In this document: in pieces, positions 52,140 to 61,638 of the stretch
Numbering within the stretch: the first letter of the stretch is position 1
How the letters are laid out: the number at the start of each line of letters is the position of its first letter
Source: Streptomyces sp. CB01201
GTDB taxonomy: Bacteria > Actinomycetota > Actinomycetes > Streptomycetales > Streptomycetaceae
Length of the DNA stretch: 64,000 nt
Assembly (NCBI RefSeq): GCF_002803085.1
Contig: NZ_NNBJ01000025.1
Location: 38,345 to 102,344 of the forward strand
Reading direction: 5' to 3'
Translations under genes and position numbers: made by a program
Notes under the pieces: model-generated
Database searches by the model: none
What the model was told of the DNA's origin: nothing
The model's input: the letters and a program-made list of their open reading frames with translations, nothing else

Positions 52140-52675
52140 CGAAGCAGGGCTTAGGGGTGGTCCCGCAGACAATCCTAACCACCGCGCAACGGCGCTTCAC
52201 GTTTCCGCGACCGGGGCCCGGGAAGGGCTGAGTCCGACCGCCGCCGCGTTGCCCATGGCGTGCGGTTGGCGGAGGACGGAACTGCCCTACTTCCTGTACG
52301 GACCGATCGTGATCACTGGCCCCTATGGTGCAGATGGCTCCACGGTGGGGGAGTTGCCCGACCGGCTCACTGCGCAGGTGCGCACCGTGTTCGACACCGT
52401 CCGGGAGACCACAGCCGCCTGGCGCGTCCGGCTGTCGTTTTGTGGGGGTGTAGTTGAGGTGCGGGTGCTGTTTTTTGCTGGGTGTATCCGGGTTTGGTTG
52501 AGACTGGGTGGGCGGGGTCTTGTCGGGGTTTAGGTCGGCGGGTGTGGGGTTCTTCCGGTTTCGTTGAGAGTTTTTCCGTTTTCCTCGGGTGGTTGTGTCC
52601 TGTAAAGGGCTGGTGGGTGTTTTCGCTGGTCGTGGCGTTGTGTGCTGGTGGGGTCGTGGGGTGCGGGCTGGAGGG
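52140..52675. other. Edge of the cluster: remnants and repeats, no intact gene
   Basis: The plus frame near 52280-52430 has a protein-like stretch (PIVITGPYGADGSTVGE, then VFDTVRETTAAW) that may be a fragment, without start or end. After 52440 the DNA becomes G/T-rich with short repeats described separately. This is probably the junction between the biosynthetic cluster and the Tn7-like region. Confidence 0.4.
52487..52571 (+). repeat. Two 18-19-bp repeats, candidate transposase-binding sites
   Basis: TCCGGGTTTGGTTGAGACT (52487-52505) and TTCCGGTTTCGTTGAGAG (52554-52571) are similar direct repeats downstream of the second TnsC gene. A related GTCAGTTTCGTTGGG lies near 54655. Tn7-type ends carry several such TnsB sites, so this may be one transposon end. 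Confidence 0.35.
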
Positions 52676-53773
52676 TTACCGGTGGGGTGGGGGCCGGGTG
52701 GGGGTGGGGCGGTGGTGTTGTTCGGCTTGGTGGTCGAGGCGGATTGCGTCGAGGCTGGTTTTGGTGATGCGTTCGGTGCCGTCGGTGATGGCTGCTTGGC
52801 GAATGAGGCGGGTGAGGCTTCCGATGCGTCCGGCGGTGCGTTGGTGGAGGTGGGGGGCGAGGCGGGGAAGGGTGCCGGGGCGGTGGGCCTGTAGGTCGAA
52901 TGCTGCTTCTAGGCCGGTGATGAGTTCGCGGAAGGGTTCGCGTTTCCCGAGGCGTGCGGGGAATGCTCCGCATTCCACCAGGGAGGCCCGCCCGGCGAGT
53001 TGTGCTCCGCGTGCGCCGGAGAACAGGGCAGTGGTAGTTACGTCGATGCCCGCGTAGACGAACGTCGCGCGGATGCGTTCGGTGAGGTCTTTGAGGAGGT
53101 CGGCGGTTTCGGCGCCGGTGGTGGTGCGGGGGTTGAGGCGGTGGATTTCGTCGATGAGGATCAGGCGTACGCCGATCTGGTTGTAGGTGTGGCAGACGGC
53201 GTCGGTGATCTGGGCCTGGGTCATGCGGGTGGTGACGGGGATGGCGAGGTAGCGGGCGAACTCGGTGGCGAGGGTTTTGGCGCTGGCGGCGGGCGGGACG
53301 AGGACGTAGGCCACGGGGACCTGCGGGTGGGCGCTGTGTCCGTGGGGCGGGTGTTGCCGGGTGTGGGCGAGGTGGCAGGCGCGCCCGGTGTGCAGGAGGG
53401 CGGTGGTTTTTCCGGCCGCGGCGGGTCCGGTGACGATCAAAGAGGGCCGTGCGGTGGTCTGTTGGTGTTGTCCCAGGATCATCAGGGTGCGGACGCTGTT
53501 GGTGAGGGTGTCGATGAAGGGGGTGCGTACGGTGACGAACGCGGAGTGGTAGGCGAGGCGTTCTTCCGTGCTTCGTAAGGGTTGGCCGGGTGCGGGTGGT
53601 TGTGGGGGAGGGGTGGCGGCGAAGTGCCGCCAGCCCTGCCAGGTCGTCACCGGCCACGCTGCGCCTTCGGGCCCGTTGTTGTCGGGGGTGGTCAGGGCGT
53701 GCCCTGTTCGGGTGTCCTTTCCGCCCTGCGGTCCGGGACTGTCTCCGGCTTCCTGGCGGGGCCCGGTCACCAT
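52676..53773 (-). CDS. tnsC: TnsC/TniB-like AAA+ ATPase, second copy
   Basis: A 365-aa ATPase with SLIVTGPAAAGKTTALLHTG (Walker A), RLILIDEIHRLNPRTTTGAE (Walker B and sensor region) and IGSLTRLIRQAAITDGTERI in the C-terminal lid. It is about as long as and very similar to the TnsC at 58381. TnsC proteins pass target information from TniQ to TnsB. Its ATG overlaps the stop of the truncated TnsB upstream. The ORF appears intact although its partner TnsB is not. Confidence 0.8.
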   Translation of the reverse strand: MVTGPRQEAGDSPGPQGGKDTRTGHALTTPDNNGPEGAAWPVTTWQGWRHFAATPPPQPPAPGQPLRSTEERLAYHSAFVTVRTPFIDTLTNSVRTLMILGQHQQTTARPSLIVTGPAAAGKTTALLHTGRACHLAHTRQHPPHGHSAHPQVPVAYVLVPPAASAKTLATEFARYLAIPVTTRMTQAQITDAVCHTYNQIGVRLILIDEIHRLNPRTTTGAETADLLKDLTERIRATFVYAGIDVTTTALFSGARGAQLAGRASLVECGAFPARLGKREPFRELITGLEAAFDLQAHRPGTLPRLAPHLHQRTAGRIGSLTRLIRQAAITDGTERITKTSLDAIRLDHQAEQHHRPTPTRPPPHR

Positions 53774-54465
53774 TTGAGGGCTTCTTCCGCGGCGTCGTAG
53801 AGCCCGTACCCTGCGACCGGCACCGCCGGGCCGTCCGTGGCCTGGCCGTACGCGAGGTCTTCTGTGTCCTGGTCCTGGTTCTGGTCCTGTTCTTGGTCTT
53901 GGTCGGGGCCGTCGAGGCTGTCGGCTTCCGTATGCGGGGCTCCGGGGCCGGGTCGGGTGGGCGGGATGGTGTTGTGGGAGCGGGGCGGTGGGGGAGTGCG
54001 GGGGGTGGTGGTGCGGGTGAGGAGGTGCTGCTCCTGGTTGGTTGCCTGCCCTGTCCGGGCGCGGCGCATGAGTGCGTCGAGGGCTTCGGCGAGGGCGGCT
54101 TCGGCCTGTGGGGCGTCCTCGCGGGCCTGGCGGGCGATGGTGGTGCGCAGGTAGCGCCAGGTCTGTTCGCTGAACGGCTGGTGGGCGTGGTCGCGGTGGA
54201 TCCACGGGATCTCGGTGAGCCCGAGTTGGGGCAGGCGGATCCAGATCTGCCGGACGTCGTGGGGGTTGGTGTGGATTTCCCATTTCCCGCCGCGGCCGGC
54301 CACGGGCGAGGGCTCGCCGCGGTGCGGGCCGAGGACGTCGTGGTCGTAGGTGCGGTGGTGGATGCGGATGCCGTGCTCGGTGATGGCCTGCCACCGCACG
54401 GGCAGCAGTTCCAGATAGTCGTTGCGGGTCAGCGGCAGGGGCATGTAGCCGGTGATGTCGTGGCT
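53767..54465 (-). pseudogene. tnsB: TnsB C-terminal remnant
   Basis: It corresponds to the last third of the TnsB at 59448-61545: YMPLPLTRNDYLELLPVRWQ, then ITEHGIRIHHRTYDHDVLGP and GGKWEIHTNPHDVRQIWIRL. The catalytic DDE domain is missing. Upstream homology ends within about 15 bp of the first TGATCAGT repeat at 54475, so the gene was cut at that point. Its C-terminal frame is intact where the other copy has a frameshift. Confidence 0.75.
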
Positions 54466-54474
54466 CGTTCTATC

Positions 54475-54690
54475 TGATCAGTGTTCGGGGTGTTGAACTG
54501 GGCTGATCAGTTGGCTGGTTGGGGCTGGCGGTGTGGTCTGTGGTGGCGAGGGGCTGACGTTGCTTGCGGGCTGGGGGCGGGCGGGGTCTGTGAGCTGTGG
54601 GTTTCCTGCTTCGGGGTGGCCGTAGGTCCGTTGGTCAGTTCTATCGGTTTGCCGGTCAGTTTCGTTGGGCGGCTGTTGTAGCTGATCAGG
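54475..54690. repeat. Cluster of five (T)G(A/G)TCAGT-type sites, candidate transposon end
   Basis: TGATCAGT at 54475 and 54504, GGTCAGTT at 54633 and 54654 (21 bp apart) and TGATCAGG at 54683. They occupy the gene-free stretch between the TnsB remnant and the IS. Multiple short sites with helical-turn spacing are typical of TnsB-bound ends of Tn7-like elements; the assignment is inference. Confidence 0.4.
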
Positions 54691-54783
54691 GATGTGGATT
54701 CGTGGATGCCGAGGGTGCTCAGGAGGTGTTGTTGGTGGGGGTAGAGCTGGTTCCAGGCTTGCTGCTGGGTGCGGATCCATTTA

Positions 54784-55640
54784 GACGTGGTTTCTTTTGG
54801 CGGCGGGGGTCGTTGTGTTGGTATGACGAGTCTTGCTGAGCGCCTGGTCCCTGATGAGCTGTGGGAGTTGTTCCGGCGAGTGGTGCCGGAGACGGTGGTG
54901 ATACGCCCGCAGGGTGGCGGCCGTCGGAGGGCCGGGGACCGCGAGTGTCTGGCTGCAATCGTGTTCGTGGCCACGTCAGGGTGTTCATGGCGACAGGTGC
55001 CACCGCTCTTCGGACCGGCGTGGCCCACGGTGTACCGACGCTTCGCGCAATGGAGCCAGGCCCGGGTGTGGGCCCGGCTGCACCGCGTCATCCTCGACGA
55101 GCTCGGTGTGCGGGGCGAGCTGGACTGGTCGCGTTTCGCCGTCGACTCCGTCAGCGTCCGCGCGCTCAAAGGGGGCAGCTGACCGGACCGAATCCGACCG
55201 ACCGGGGCAAGAGCGGATCGAAAATCCACCTTGCCGTGGACCGCAACGGCCTGCCCGTCGCAGTCGCTGTCTCCGCTGCGAACACCCACGACAGCCTCGC
55301 ACTGCAACCGCTGATCACCTCGATCCCGCCCGTGCGCAGTCGATGTGGACCCCGGCGCCGACGCCCCGGAAAACTCCACGGGGACAAGGGCTACGACTAT
55401 CCCCACCTGCGACAGTGGCTTCGCGAGCGAGGCATCACACACCGCATCGCCCGCCGTGGCATCGACACCTCCCAGCGACTGGGCCGGCACCGCTGGGTGG
55501 TCGAGCGAACCATGTCCTGGCTGAACGGATGCCGACGCCTGCACCGCCGCTACGAACGCAAACCCGAGCACTTCCTCGCGTTCACAGCCATCGCCACCAG
55601 CCTCATCAACTACCGACGACTCACCGAGTGAAACGACGTC
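54784..55640 (+). mobile_element. IS5-family (IS427-like) insertion sequence nested in the Tn7-like region
   Basis: The ends GACGTGGTTTC (left) and GAAACGACGTC (right) are imperfect inverted repeats. TTA flanks both ends (54781-54783, 55641-55643), a likely target duplication. It carries one transposase in two frames. Insertion removed or replaced the 3' end of the adjacent TniQ gene, whose frame runs into the right end. Confidence 0.8.
54823..55631 (+). CDS. IS5-family DDE transposase, two frames joined by -1 frameshifting
   Basis: ORF A starts MTSLAERLVPDELWELFRRV and carries the first Asp in SRFAVDSVSVRALKGGS, ending at 55182. ORF B continues in the -1 frame with QLTGPNPTDRGKSGSKIHLA, the second Asp in KLHGDKGYDYPHLRQWL and the Glu in RHRWVVERTMSWLNGCRRL. 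The slip site is probably AAAGGGGG (55168-55175). All catalytic motifs are present, so it may be functional. Unlike its surroundings, it is read on the plus strand. Confidence 0.85.
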
Positions 55641-57448
55641 TTAGTGGTCGTGCCGGGGAAGGCGTGGCCGGCGGTGTGGTGGGCGTGGGCTTGGTGATAG
55701 CTGTGGTTCCAGGAGACCCGCCAGGGTGGGTTCCACCACGGGTCGATGGCAGACAGTGCACGGCTCCGTTCGGTTTCCTTCTCCGCCACACGGGCCCGGC
55801 TGCGTTGACTCATCAACCACTGCCCAAGAGGAAAACCGCCCTGGCGTGTGCTCTTGGACGTGGCGAGGTGGCCGTGGACGGCGGCAAAGGCTCGGGCGTG
55901 GTCCAAGCCGGCCGCGAAGGCCTGAGCCAGGCTCTTGCGGCGAGGGTGTGCTGAGCGGGCGTGCGCGGGCCGGATCCCGAGATCTGCGAGCAGGCGTTGC
56001 TGGCCTACGTGAAGGGCGTCATACCGGGAACACTGCTCATGGAGCCACTCGCCCAAGGCGAGACTGGTGCCGGGGAATCCTGCCGTGGCGTCGACGGGGC
56101 CATGCTTTCGAACGCGTACCAGGGCGCGGTGGTACGTCCGGCGCCAAGAGATGGGCCAGGGACCGTTCCACCAGGGATCGATGCGATGCAACGCCTGTGC
56201 CCGCTCTATGGGGAGCGCTGCTACTCCGATTCTCTGATTGGCCAGCCACGCTCCCAGAGCAAATCCCTCGTGACGGCCGTACTTGGGAACAGCGAGATGC
56301 CCGTGACGCGCCGCGTAGGAACGGGCGTGTGCCAGGCCGACTTGATATGCCTGCTCTGCACGGGACAGCCTTCCTCCCACTGGAACACTGCCGACGTGCT
56401 GGAGGCGCAGCTCCCGCACCTGCGCCGCAAGCCCACGAGGCCGGTGCGCGACCGGAACCGCCCACACATCTTCCTCGGGCACTGCTCCGCGCTCCCGCCG
56501 CACACACGCCCGCACCCAGGCGAACAGCGCTCCTGCGCTGGAGGCGGCAAGCAGTTCCACCAGCCACGGGCGGCCCAGACGGCGAGCCAGCTCGGTCAGC
56601 AGACGGGGAACCTCGGCCAGCGTGTGCGGCATCTGACCGTGCGTGTCTTCCAAGACGCGTTGTCGCCACAACCGGTCACACAGAACCGTCGTGACCGCGA
56701 CAGCCTCCGGATACGTCACCACGTCCCGGGCGAGCACCGCTACCTCACCCTCGGGAAGATCGGCGCCGAGACGGCCAAGTCGCGCCGGCCAGAGCACCTC
56801 GTCCCGCCAGTGCACATCCCACCAGGAGGCAACGACCGCCTGGGCCACGGCAAAAGCGTTCTTGCACGAGCCGCTACGGCGCAGCAGCGGCAGAAGGCGC
56901 TGGTGCGCACGGATCACCTCCGGGAGCCCGGCGAGGCCCACCTGTCCCTCGACCAGCGTGACTCTGTCCAGCGCCAGTGAGTCGAGAGACCAGCACTGGT
57001 GCTTGATGCAGATCCTTGAACGCAGCTCGGCGTACAGACGGGCAGAACACGGAGCACCTGTCCGAGCCGCTGTACACAGACGGCATCCCAGCATGACCGT
57101 AGGAACCGCGCTGCCGGAGGCGAAGCGCACGTTCGGCTGCTCACCGTTCGCGTTCGTATCAGCGCCCCCATCCCAAGAAGGCAACGCCCGGGACAGATGC
57201 GACTCCGGCACCTGGCAGAGGGAGGCCACTCGGTGCCGCACAGCGGGCGCCAGGAACACCTCGCCGAGGAGACAGTCTTTTCCCCAGACACCACGCACGC
57301 CAGGGCCCGCCATCGCAGCCAACAAGCCCGTCACGGTGACGTTGTAGCGAGCGGCCAGCCGGTTCACGAAGGACATTGTCGTTTCACCTGCCAGCGGGGC
57401 CAGCCGGACGACACCGGCCGCGGGCCGCGGGGAAAACGGATCCGTCAC
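55610..57448 (-). CDS. tniQ: TniQ protein with C-terminal helicase-associated-type repeats
   Basis: A 612-aa protein. The N-terminal TniQ domain has VRLAPLAGETTMSFVNRLA and the zinc-type motif CRLCTAART with CIKHQCW. The C-terminal 250 residues hold repeated modules HARSYAARHGHLAVP, then GFALGAWLANQR, each ending in a conserved Trp (WWNGPW, WWNPPW), like the helicase-associated domains found on many actinobacterial helicases. TniQ proteins choose the insertion target; the added repeats could bind DNA. The end coincides with the inserted IS (last residues TKTSFHSVSRR are IS-derived), so the natural C terminus is lost. Confidence 0.8.
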   Translation of the reverse strand: MTDPFSPRPAAGVVRLAPLAGETTMSFVNRLAARYNVTVTGLLAAMAGPGVRGVWGKDCLLGEVFLAPAVRHRVASLCQVPESHLSRALPSWDGGADTNANGEQPNVRFASGSAVPTVMLGCRLCTAARTGAPCSARLYAELRSRICIKHQCWSLDSLALDRVTLVEGQVGLAGLPEVIRAHQRLLPLLRRSGSCKNAFAVAQAVVASWWDVHWRDEVLWPARLGRLGADLPEGEVAVLARDVVTYPEAVAVTTVLCDRLWRQRVLEDTHGQMPHTLAEVPRLLTELARRLGRPWLVELLAASSAGALFAWVRACVRRERGAVPEEDVWAVPVAHRPRGLAAQVRELRLQHVGSVPVGGRLSRAEQAYQVGLAHARSYAARHGHLAVPKYGRHEGFALGAWLANQRIGVAALPIERAQALHRIDPWWNGPWPISWRRTYHRALVRVRKHGPVDATAGFPGTSLALGEWLHEQCSRYDALHVGQQRLLADLGIRPAHARSAHPRRKSLAQAFAAGLDHARAFAAVHGHLATSKSTRQGGFPLGQWLMSQRSRARVAEKETERSRALSAIDPWWNPPWRVSWNHSYHQAHAHHTAGHAFPGTTTKTSFHSVSRR

Positions 57449-57740
57449 CTATCACTCCACAGCCTCGCCGGCATGCGTAACCGGCGCAGGCTGTGATTCC
57501 GGGGTTATTAGTTGGTGTGGTGTGAGTTGCTTGAGCTGGGGTGTTGCGGATTCTCTGATAACGATTCCGGTGCTTGCGGGACGCTGAAGGGGGTGGTGAT
57601 GGGGCGTCTGGTCTGCGGTTGTTCGGGGTTCGTTGATAACGGAGGTGTGGTGCTGGTGATGGTGTCTGGCATCGAAAGAGCTGGTGCGGTTTTGTGCTGG
57701 TCAGCGGCTTGTTCCGTGGTCAGGGCTTGTGTGGGTGGGC

Positions 57741-58373
57741 CTACACCGGTATCGGCTGGAGCGGGTTGGCGCCGGTCCAGTACAGCGCGGTGTCGATGTC
57801 GCGTGCGGTCCAGCCGGCGGCGGGTGCTGCGCCGTGCTCGAGGAGGTCGTCGAGGAGCTGGAGGTAGCGGCCGTAGCGTCCCGGTGTGGGCGTGAGGGTG
57901 AAGCCGAGGGTGTCCAGGCCGTGTTGGACGCGGCGGTCGTAGACGGCCATCCGGTGCGGTGCTGCTGCGGTGAGGATGGCGGAGGCGAGGGCGTCGCCGG
58001 TGCGGAAGCCGGGCAGTTCCCAGATGATGCCGCGTCCGGTGCGGCCGGCCTCGCTGCGCGGGAGGGTGGTGTCGCGGACGGCGGTGACGGCCCGTTCGGT
58101 GACGGCTCGTACGTGGGTGTCGGGCAGGGACATGAGGTCTGTCACCCAGCGGGTTTGCGCGGAGAGCCGTTTCCAGACGACGAGGGCTGCGATGTCCGTC
58201 TTGCCGAGGCTGCCGGTGTGCTCGGTGCGCTGCGCGACGTCGTGGAGGACCTCGTCGTAGTGAGGTGAGACGCCGGCGAGGTAGCCGACGCGGGCGGGGG
58301 TCAGGGTGTCCCAGGCCTGCCGGCAGAGGGCAGCGAAATCGTCGCCGCCCGGCGTCTCGGTGGTCGTCTTCAT
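57741..58373 (-). CDS. Uncharacterised protein with HhH-glycosylase-like segment, in the Tn7-like operon
   Basis: A 210-aa protein 7 nt after the TnsC stop. The central segment WELPGFRTGDALASAILTAA, then PHRMAVYDRRVQHGLDTLGF resembles the helix-hairpin-helix core of base-excision DNA glycosylases (G-x-G/A..A.A.L....P......D.R). The C-terminal GRYGRYLQLLDDLLEHG is helical. I know no name for the family; linkage to TnsC and TniQ suggests an accessory role in transposition or target processing. Start is the ATG after the TnsC stop. The HhH reading is from pattern only. Confidence 0.5.
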   Translation of the reverse strand: MKTTTETPGGDDFAALCRQAWDTLTPARVGYLAGVSPHYDEVLHDVAQRTEHTGSLGKTDIAALVVWKRLSAQTRWVTDLMSLPDTHVRAVTERAVTAVRDTTLPRSEAGRTGRGIIWELPGFRTGDALASAILTAAAPHRMAVYDRRVQHGLDTLGFTLTPTPGRYGRYLQLLDDLLEHGAAPAAGWTARDIDTALYWTGANPLQPIPV

Positions 58374-58380
58374 GTCCGCA

Positions 58381-59451
58381 TCATGCCGTTCTGGCGGGTT
58401 GGCGGGTTCGGGGGCGGCTTGCTTCTTCGGCGAGGTGGTCGAGCTGGATGGCTTCGAGCGCCTTTTTGGTGATGCGTTCGGTGCCGTCGCAGATGGCGGT
58501 GATGGCGGCTTGGCGGATGAGGCGGGCGAGGGATCCGATGCGGCCGGCGGTGCGCTGGTGGAGGTAGGAGGCGTGGCGGGGGAGTGTGCCGGGTGTGTGC
58601 TGGGTGAGGTCGAGGGCGTTCTCCATGTCGGTGATGAGGTCGGTGAAGGGGCGGGTGTTTCCGTGGCGGGCGGGGAGGGGGCCGCAGGTGATGAGGCTGG
58701 CACGGCCAGCGAGTTGGGCGCCGCGTATGCCGCTGAACAGGGGTGTGGCGGCGACGTCGATGCCGGTGTAGACGAAGGTCGCTTTGATCCGTTCGGTGAG
58801 ATCCTTCAGCAGGTCGGCGGCTTCGGCACCGGTGGTCGTACGCGGGTTGAGGCGGTGGATCTCGTCGATGAGGACCAGGTGGACGCCGGCTTGGGTGTAG
58901 GTGTGGCAGACGGCGCTGGTGATCTGGGCCTGGGTCATGCGGGTGGTGACGGGGATGCCGAGGTAGCGGGCGAATTCGATGGCGAGGGTTTTCGCGGTGG
59001 CGCCGGGCGGCACCAGCAGGTACGCGACCGGCACCTGCTGGTGGGTGCGTCCGGGCGGGGCGGGGTGTTTGCGGGTGTGGGCGAGGTGGCAGGTGCGTCC
59101 GACTTCGAGGAGGGCGGTGGTTTTCCCGGCCGTGGCGGGGCCGGTGACGATCAGTGAGGGCCGGGCGGTGGTCTGCTGGTGGCGGCCGAGCAGCATGAGG
59201 GTGCGGACCTGGGTGGCGAGGGTGTTGATGGCGGGGGTGCGGACGGTGACGAACGCGGAGTGGTAGGCGAGGCGTTCTTCCGTGCTGCGGGGTGCGTCGC
59301 CGGGCTGGGGCGGGGCGAGGGGCGGGGTGGTGGCGAAGTGCTGCCAGCCCTGCCAGGTGGTGATCGGCCACTCCGGCTCTGCCGCGTGCGTGCCGGGCAG
59401 CGGTGCCTCGGTGTCGGTGGTGGCGTGGTGGTTGTGTGCGGGGCTGGTCAC
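58381..59451 (-). CDS. tnsC: TnsC/TniB-like AAA+ ATPase, first copy
   Basis: A 356-aa ATPase: PSLIVTGPATAGKTTALLEV (Walker A), HLVLIDEIHRLNPRTTTGAE (Walker B) and IGSLARLIRQAAITAICDGT near the end. It starts at a GTG that overlaps the TnsB stop, so it is coupled to it. TnsC forms an ATP-dependent filament on target DNA and activates TnsB. The frame is intact although TnsA and TnsB here are damaged. It is very similar to the copy at 52676-53773, showing duplication or two related insertions. Confidence 0.85.
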   Translation of the reverse strand: MTSPAHNHHATTDTEAPLPGTHAAEPEWPITTWQGWQHFATTPPLAPPQPGDAPRSTEERLAYHSAFVTVRTPAINTLATQVRTLMLLGRHQQTTARPSLIVTGPATAGKTTALLEVGRTCHLAHTRKHPAPPGRTHQQVPVAYLLVPPGATAKTLAIEFARYLGIPVTTRMTQAQITSAVCHTYTQAGVHLVLIDEIHRLNPRTTTGAEAADLLKDLTERIKATFVYTGIDVAATPLFSGIRGAQLAGRASLITCGPLPARHGNTRPFTDLITDMENALDLTQHTPGTLPRHASYLHQRTAGRIGSLARLIRQAAITAICDGTERITKKALEAIQLDHLAEEASRPRTRQPARTA

Positions 59452-61545
59452 CAGTTGAGGGCTTCCTGGGCGGGGTCGTAGAGGCCGAGTCCGGTGTACG
59501 GGACGGGCGCGTCGCCGTTGTCGATGGTTTCCTCCTCGCCATCAGCCTGCTCTAGGTCGTCAGGCAGGTCGTCGAGACTGTCGTCGTCCCATCCGTCGGC
59601 CTGAGGGCCCGGGGTGTGGGGCGTGCGGTGATCGGCCGCCGGCGGGGGCGTTTTCAGCGGTGCGGTGCGGGTGATCAGGCGTTGCTCGCCTGCGGTGGCG
59701 GTGCTGGTCTGGGCGCGGCGCATGAGCTGGTCGAGGGCGTCGGCGAGGTCGGCCTCGTGTGTGTCGCGGTCGCCGTGGCGGGCGGTGATGGTTTTGATGT
59801 GCTGCCAGGTGGCGCTGTTGAACGGCTGGTGGATGTGGTCGCGGTGGATCCACGGGATCTCTGTCAGGTGTCCGTCGGGCAGGCGGATCCAGACCTGGCG
59901 GGCGTCGCGGGGGTTGGTGTGGACTTCCCATTTCCCGCCGCGCGGTGACGGGTGAGGGCTGGCCGCGGTAGGGGGCAAGACAGTCGTGGTCGTAGGTGCG
60001 GTGGTCGATGCGGATGCCGCGTTCGGTGATGGCCTGCCAGCGCACCGGCAGCAGTTCGAGATAGTCGCTGCCGCTCAAGGGGAGGGGAACGTAGCCGGCC
60101 ACGGCGACCAGCGCGGCCCACATCTGGTTCGGTGTCAGCGCCTTCTTCGGCAGGGTGGGGTGGCGCAGGCCTTCGTGGGGGCGGTGGTGGTAGTGGATCA
60201 GCCATTCGTCGAGCAGGTCCTGCAACTGGGGGACGCTGAAGCAGGCCTCGGTTTCGGCAGCGGGTCCGCGGCGGGTGACGTCGGATCCGGTGTAGCCGGG
60301 CAGGTGCTGGCAGAGCAGGGCGTTGATGGTGCCGAAGGTGCGCTCCACGATGCCTTTCGCGGCGGGGGCGTGGGGCGGGGTGGGCTGGACGCTGATGCCG
60401 AGGGTCTCGCAGGCGGCGCTGAACGCCGTGGACAGGTAGATCTTGCCCCGGTCCACGACGATCGTCTCGGGCACCACGACCGGCCGGGCGGCGGCGCCCT
60501 GAAGGCGTTCGTCCAGGGTTATAAGCCGCTGTAGCTGGGGGAGTTGGGTGTGGGCGAGGCGCAGTGCGTCGGGCCAGGTGGGGCGGGCCGGGTGCGGGAC
60601 GGCCATTTCGGCGAGCAGCAGGGCGGCATCGACGGCCTTGGTTCCGGCGGGGCGCAGGACGGCGGCGAGGATGGCGCGGGTGGCGACGTCGACGGCGATG
60701 GTGAGTTCGGGCCGGCCGGTGGTCCCGTCGTCGAAGACGGCCAGGACGTCGAGGCGGGTGGTGTCGACCTGTACCTGCTCGCCCGGCCGCAGCGCCACGG
60801 TCGGGGTGAACGCCCGTCCGCCGGTGGGGGAGGGGAGAGTCCGGGCGGGGCGGTGGGGGTGTTCGGCGGGACCGGCGAGCTGGTGGACGAGCCGGTAGAA
60901 GGTGGCCTGGGAGGATATCGGCACGGTGCCGCGCCCGTGCCGGTCGGTAAGGATCTGCGCGACCAGGGGCGTCAGGCCTTTGACGGTGTCCTTGGAACGG
61001 CCGCGCTGGCGGCGCAGCGCTTCCTCGATGGCGGCGATGACGCGTTCGTCGGTGCGCCCGGTAGGCACGGGCCGGCGGGTGGTGCGGTGGTCGACCAGCC
61101 CCCACAGTCCCTGCTTGCGGTAGGCCAGGCGCGTGCGCTGCACCGTGGTCCGGGAGACCGGTCCGACGCCGATCGCGGTCAGCTCTGCTGCCTTGGCCTC
61201 CTCGCGCTGCGCGAGCGTGAACCGGTTGGGGTCGTACTCGGCTCGGGGCACCCCGCCGCTGTCCGTCCCGCCGGGCAGTCCGGACTCCACCTCGCGGATG
61301 TGCCGCTGCCAGGCCAGTGCCTTGCGCCGCGCGTCCTCGGACGCGGTTTCGAACAGTCCCCACTGCGTCACGGCCTGGGGCATCTCGGCGCCCACGATGG
61401 CGAAGGACGCGTCGGCGAACAGATGCCCGGCCACGACCGTCTCGTCTTCGCCTGTCTCACCAGCGAGGTGGACCTGCTGACCCGCCACAGCGATGACCTG
61501 CCAGGTGCTCTCACGGAAGCGGACGTGCGCTCCGACCTGCAGCAC
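59448..61545 (-). pseudogene. tnsB: TnsB-like DDE transposase with one frameshift
   Basis: The protein would be about 700 aa. It starts VLQVGAHVRFRESTWQVIAV, has HTH segments (LTAIGVGPVSRTTVQRTRL) and the rve catalytic core: first Asp in GEQVQVDTTRLDVLAV, second in PETIVVDRGKIYLSTAF and Glu in APAAKGIVERTFGTINALL. Near base 59950 the frame breaks: PYRGQPSPVTARREMG continues one frame over as GGKWEVHTNPRDARQVWIRL to the stop at 59448. The intact paralogue at 53767 shows one missing G there. If the indel is real the C-terminal TnsC-binding tail is lost and the transposase is dead. The exact start is uncertain because no stop separates it from the TnsA frame. Confidence 0.8.
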
Positions 61546-61638
61546 CGGCCGCCCGCCACGCCGCACGCTCACCACCCATCCCCGCTGCCCGGGCCGCCAC
61601 GGCCGTTCACCCTGCCGGTGCCGGTGCCGGTGCTGACG

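Noticed and set aside
52114..52533. 139-aa ORF overlapping the end of the last methyltransferase
   Set aside because: Only a short central stretch looks like protein; ends are low complexity and it overlaps the real gene. Treated as a remnant at most.
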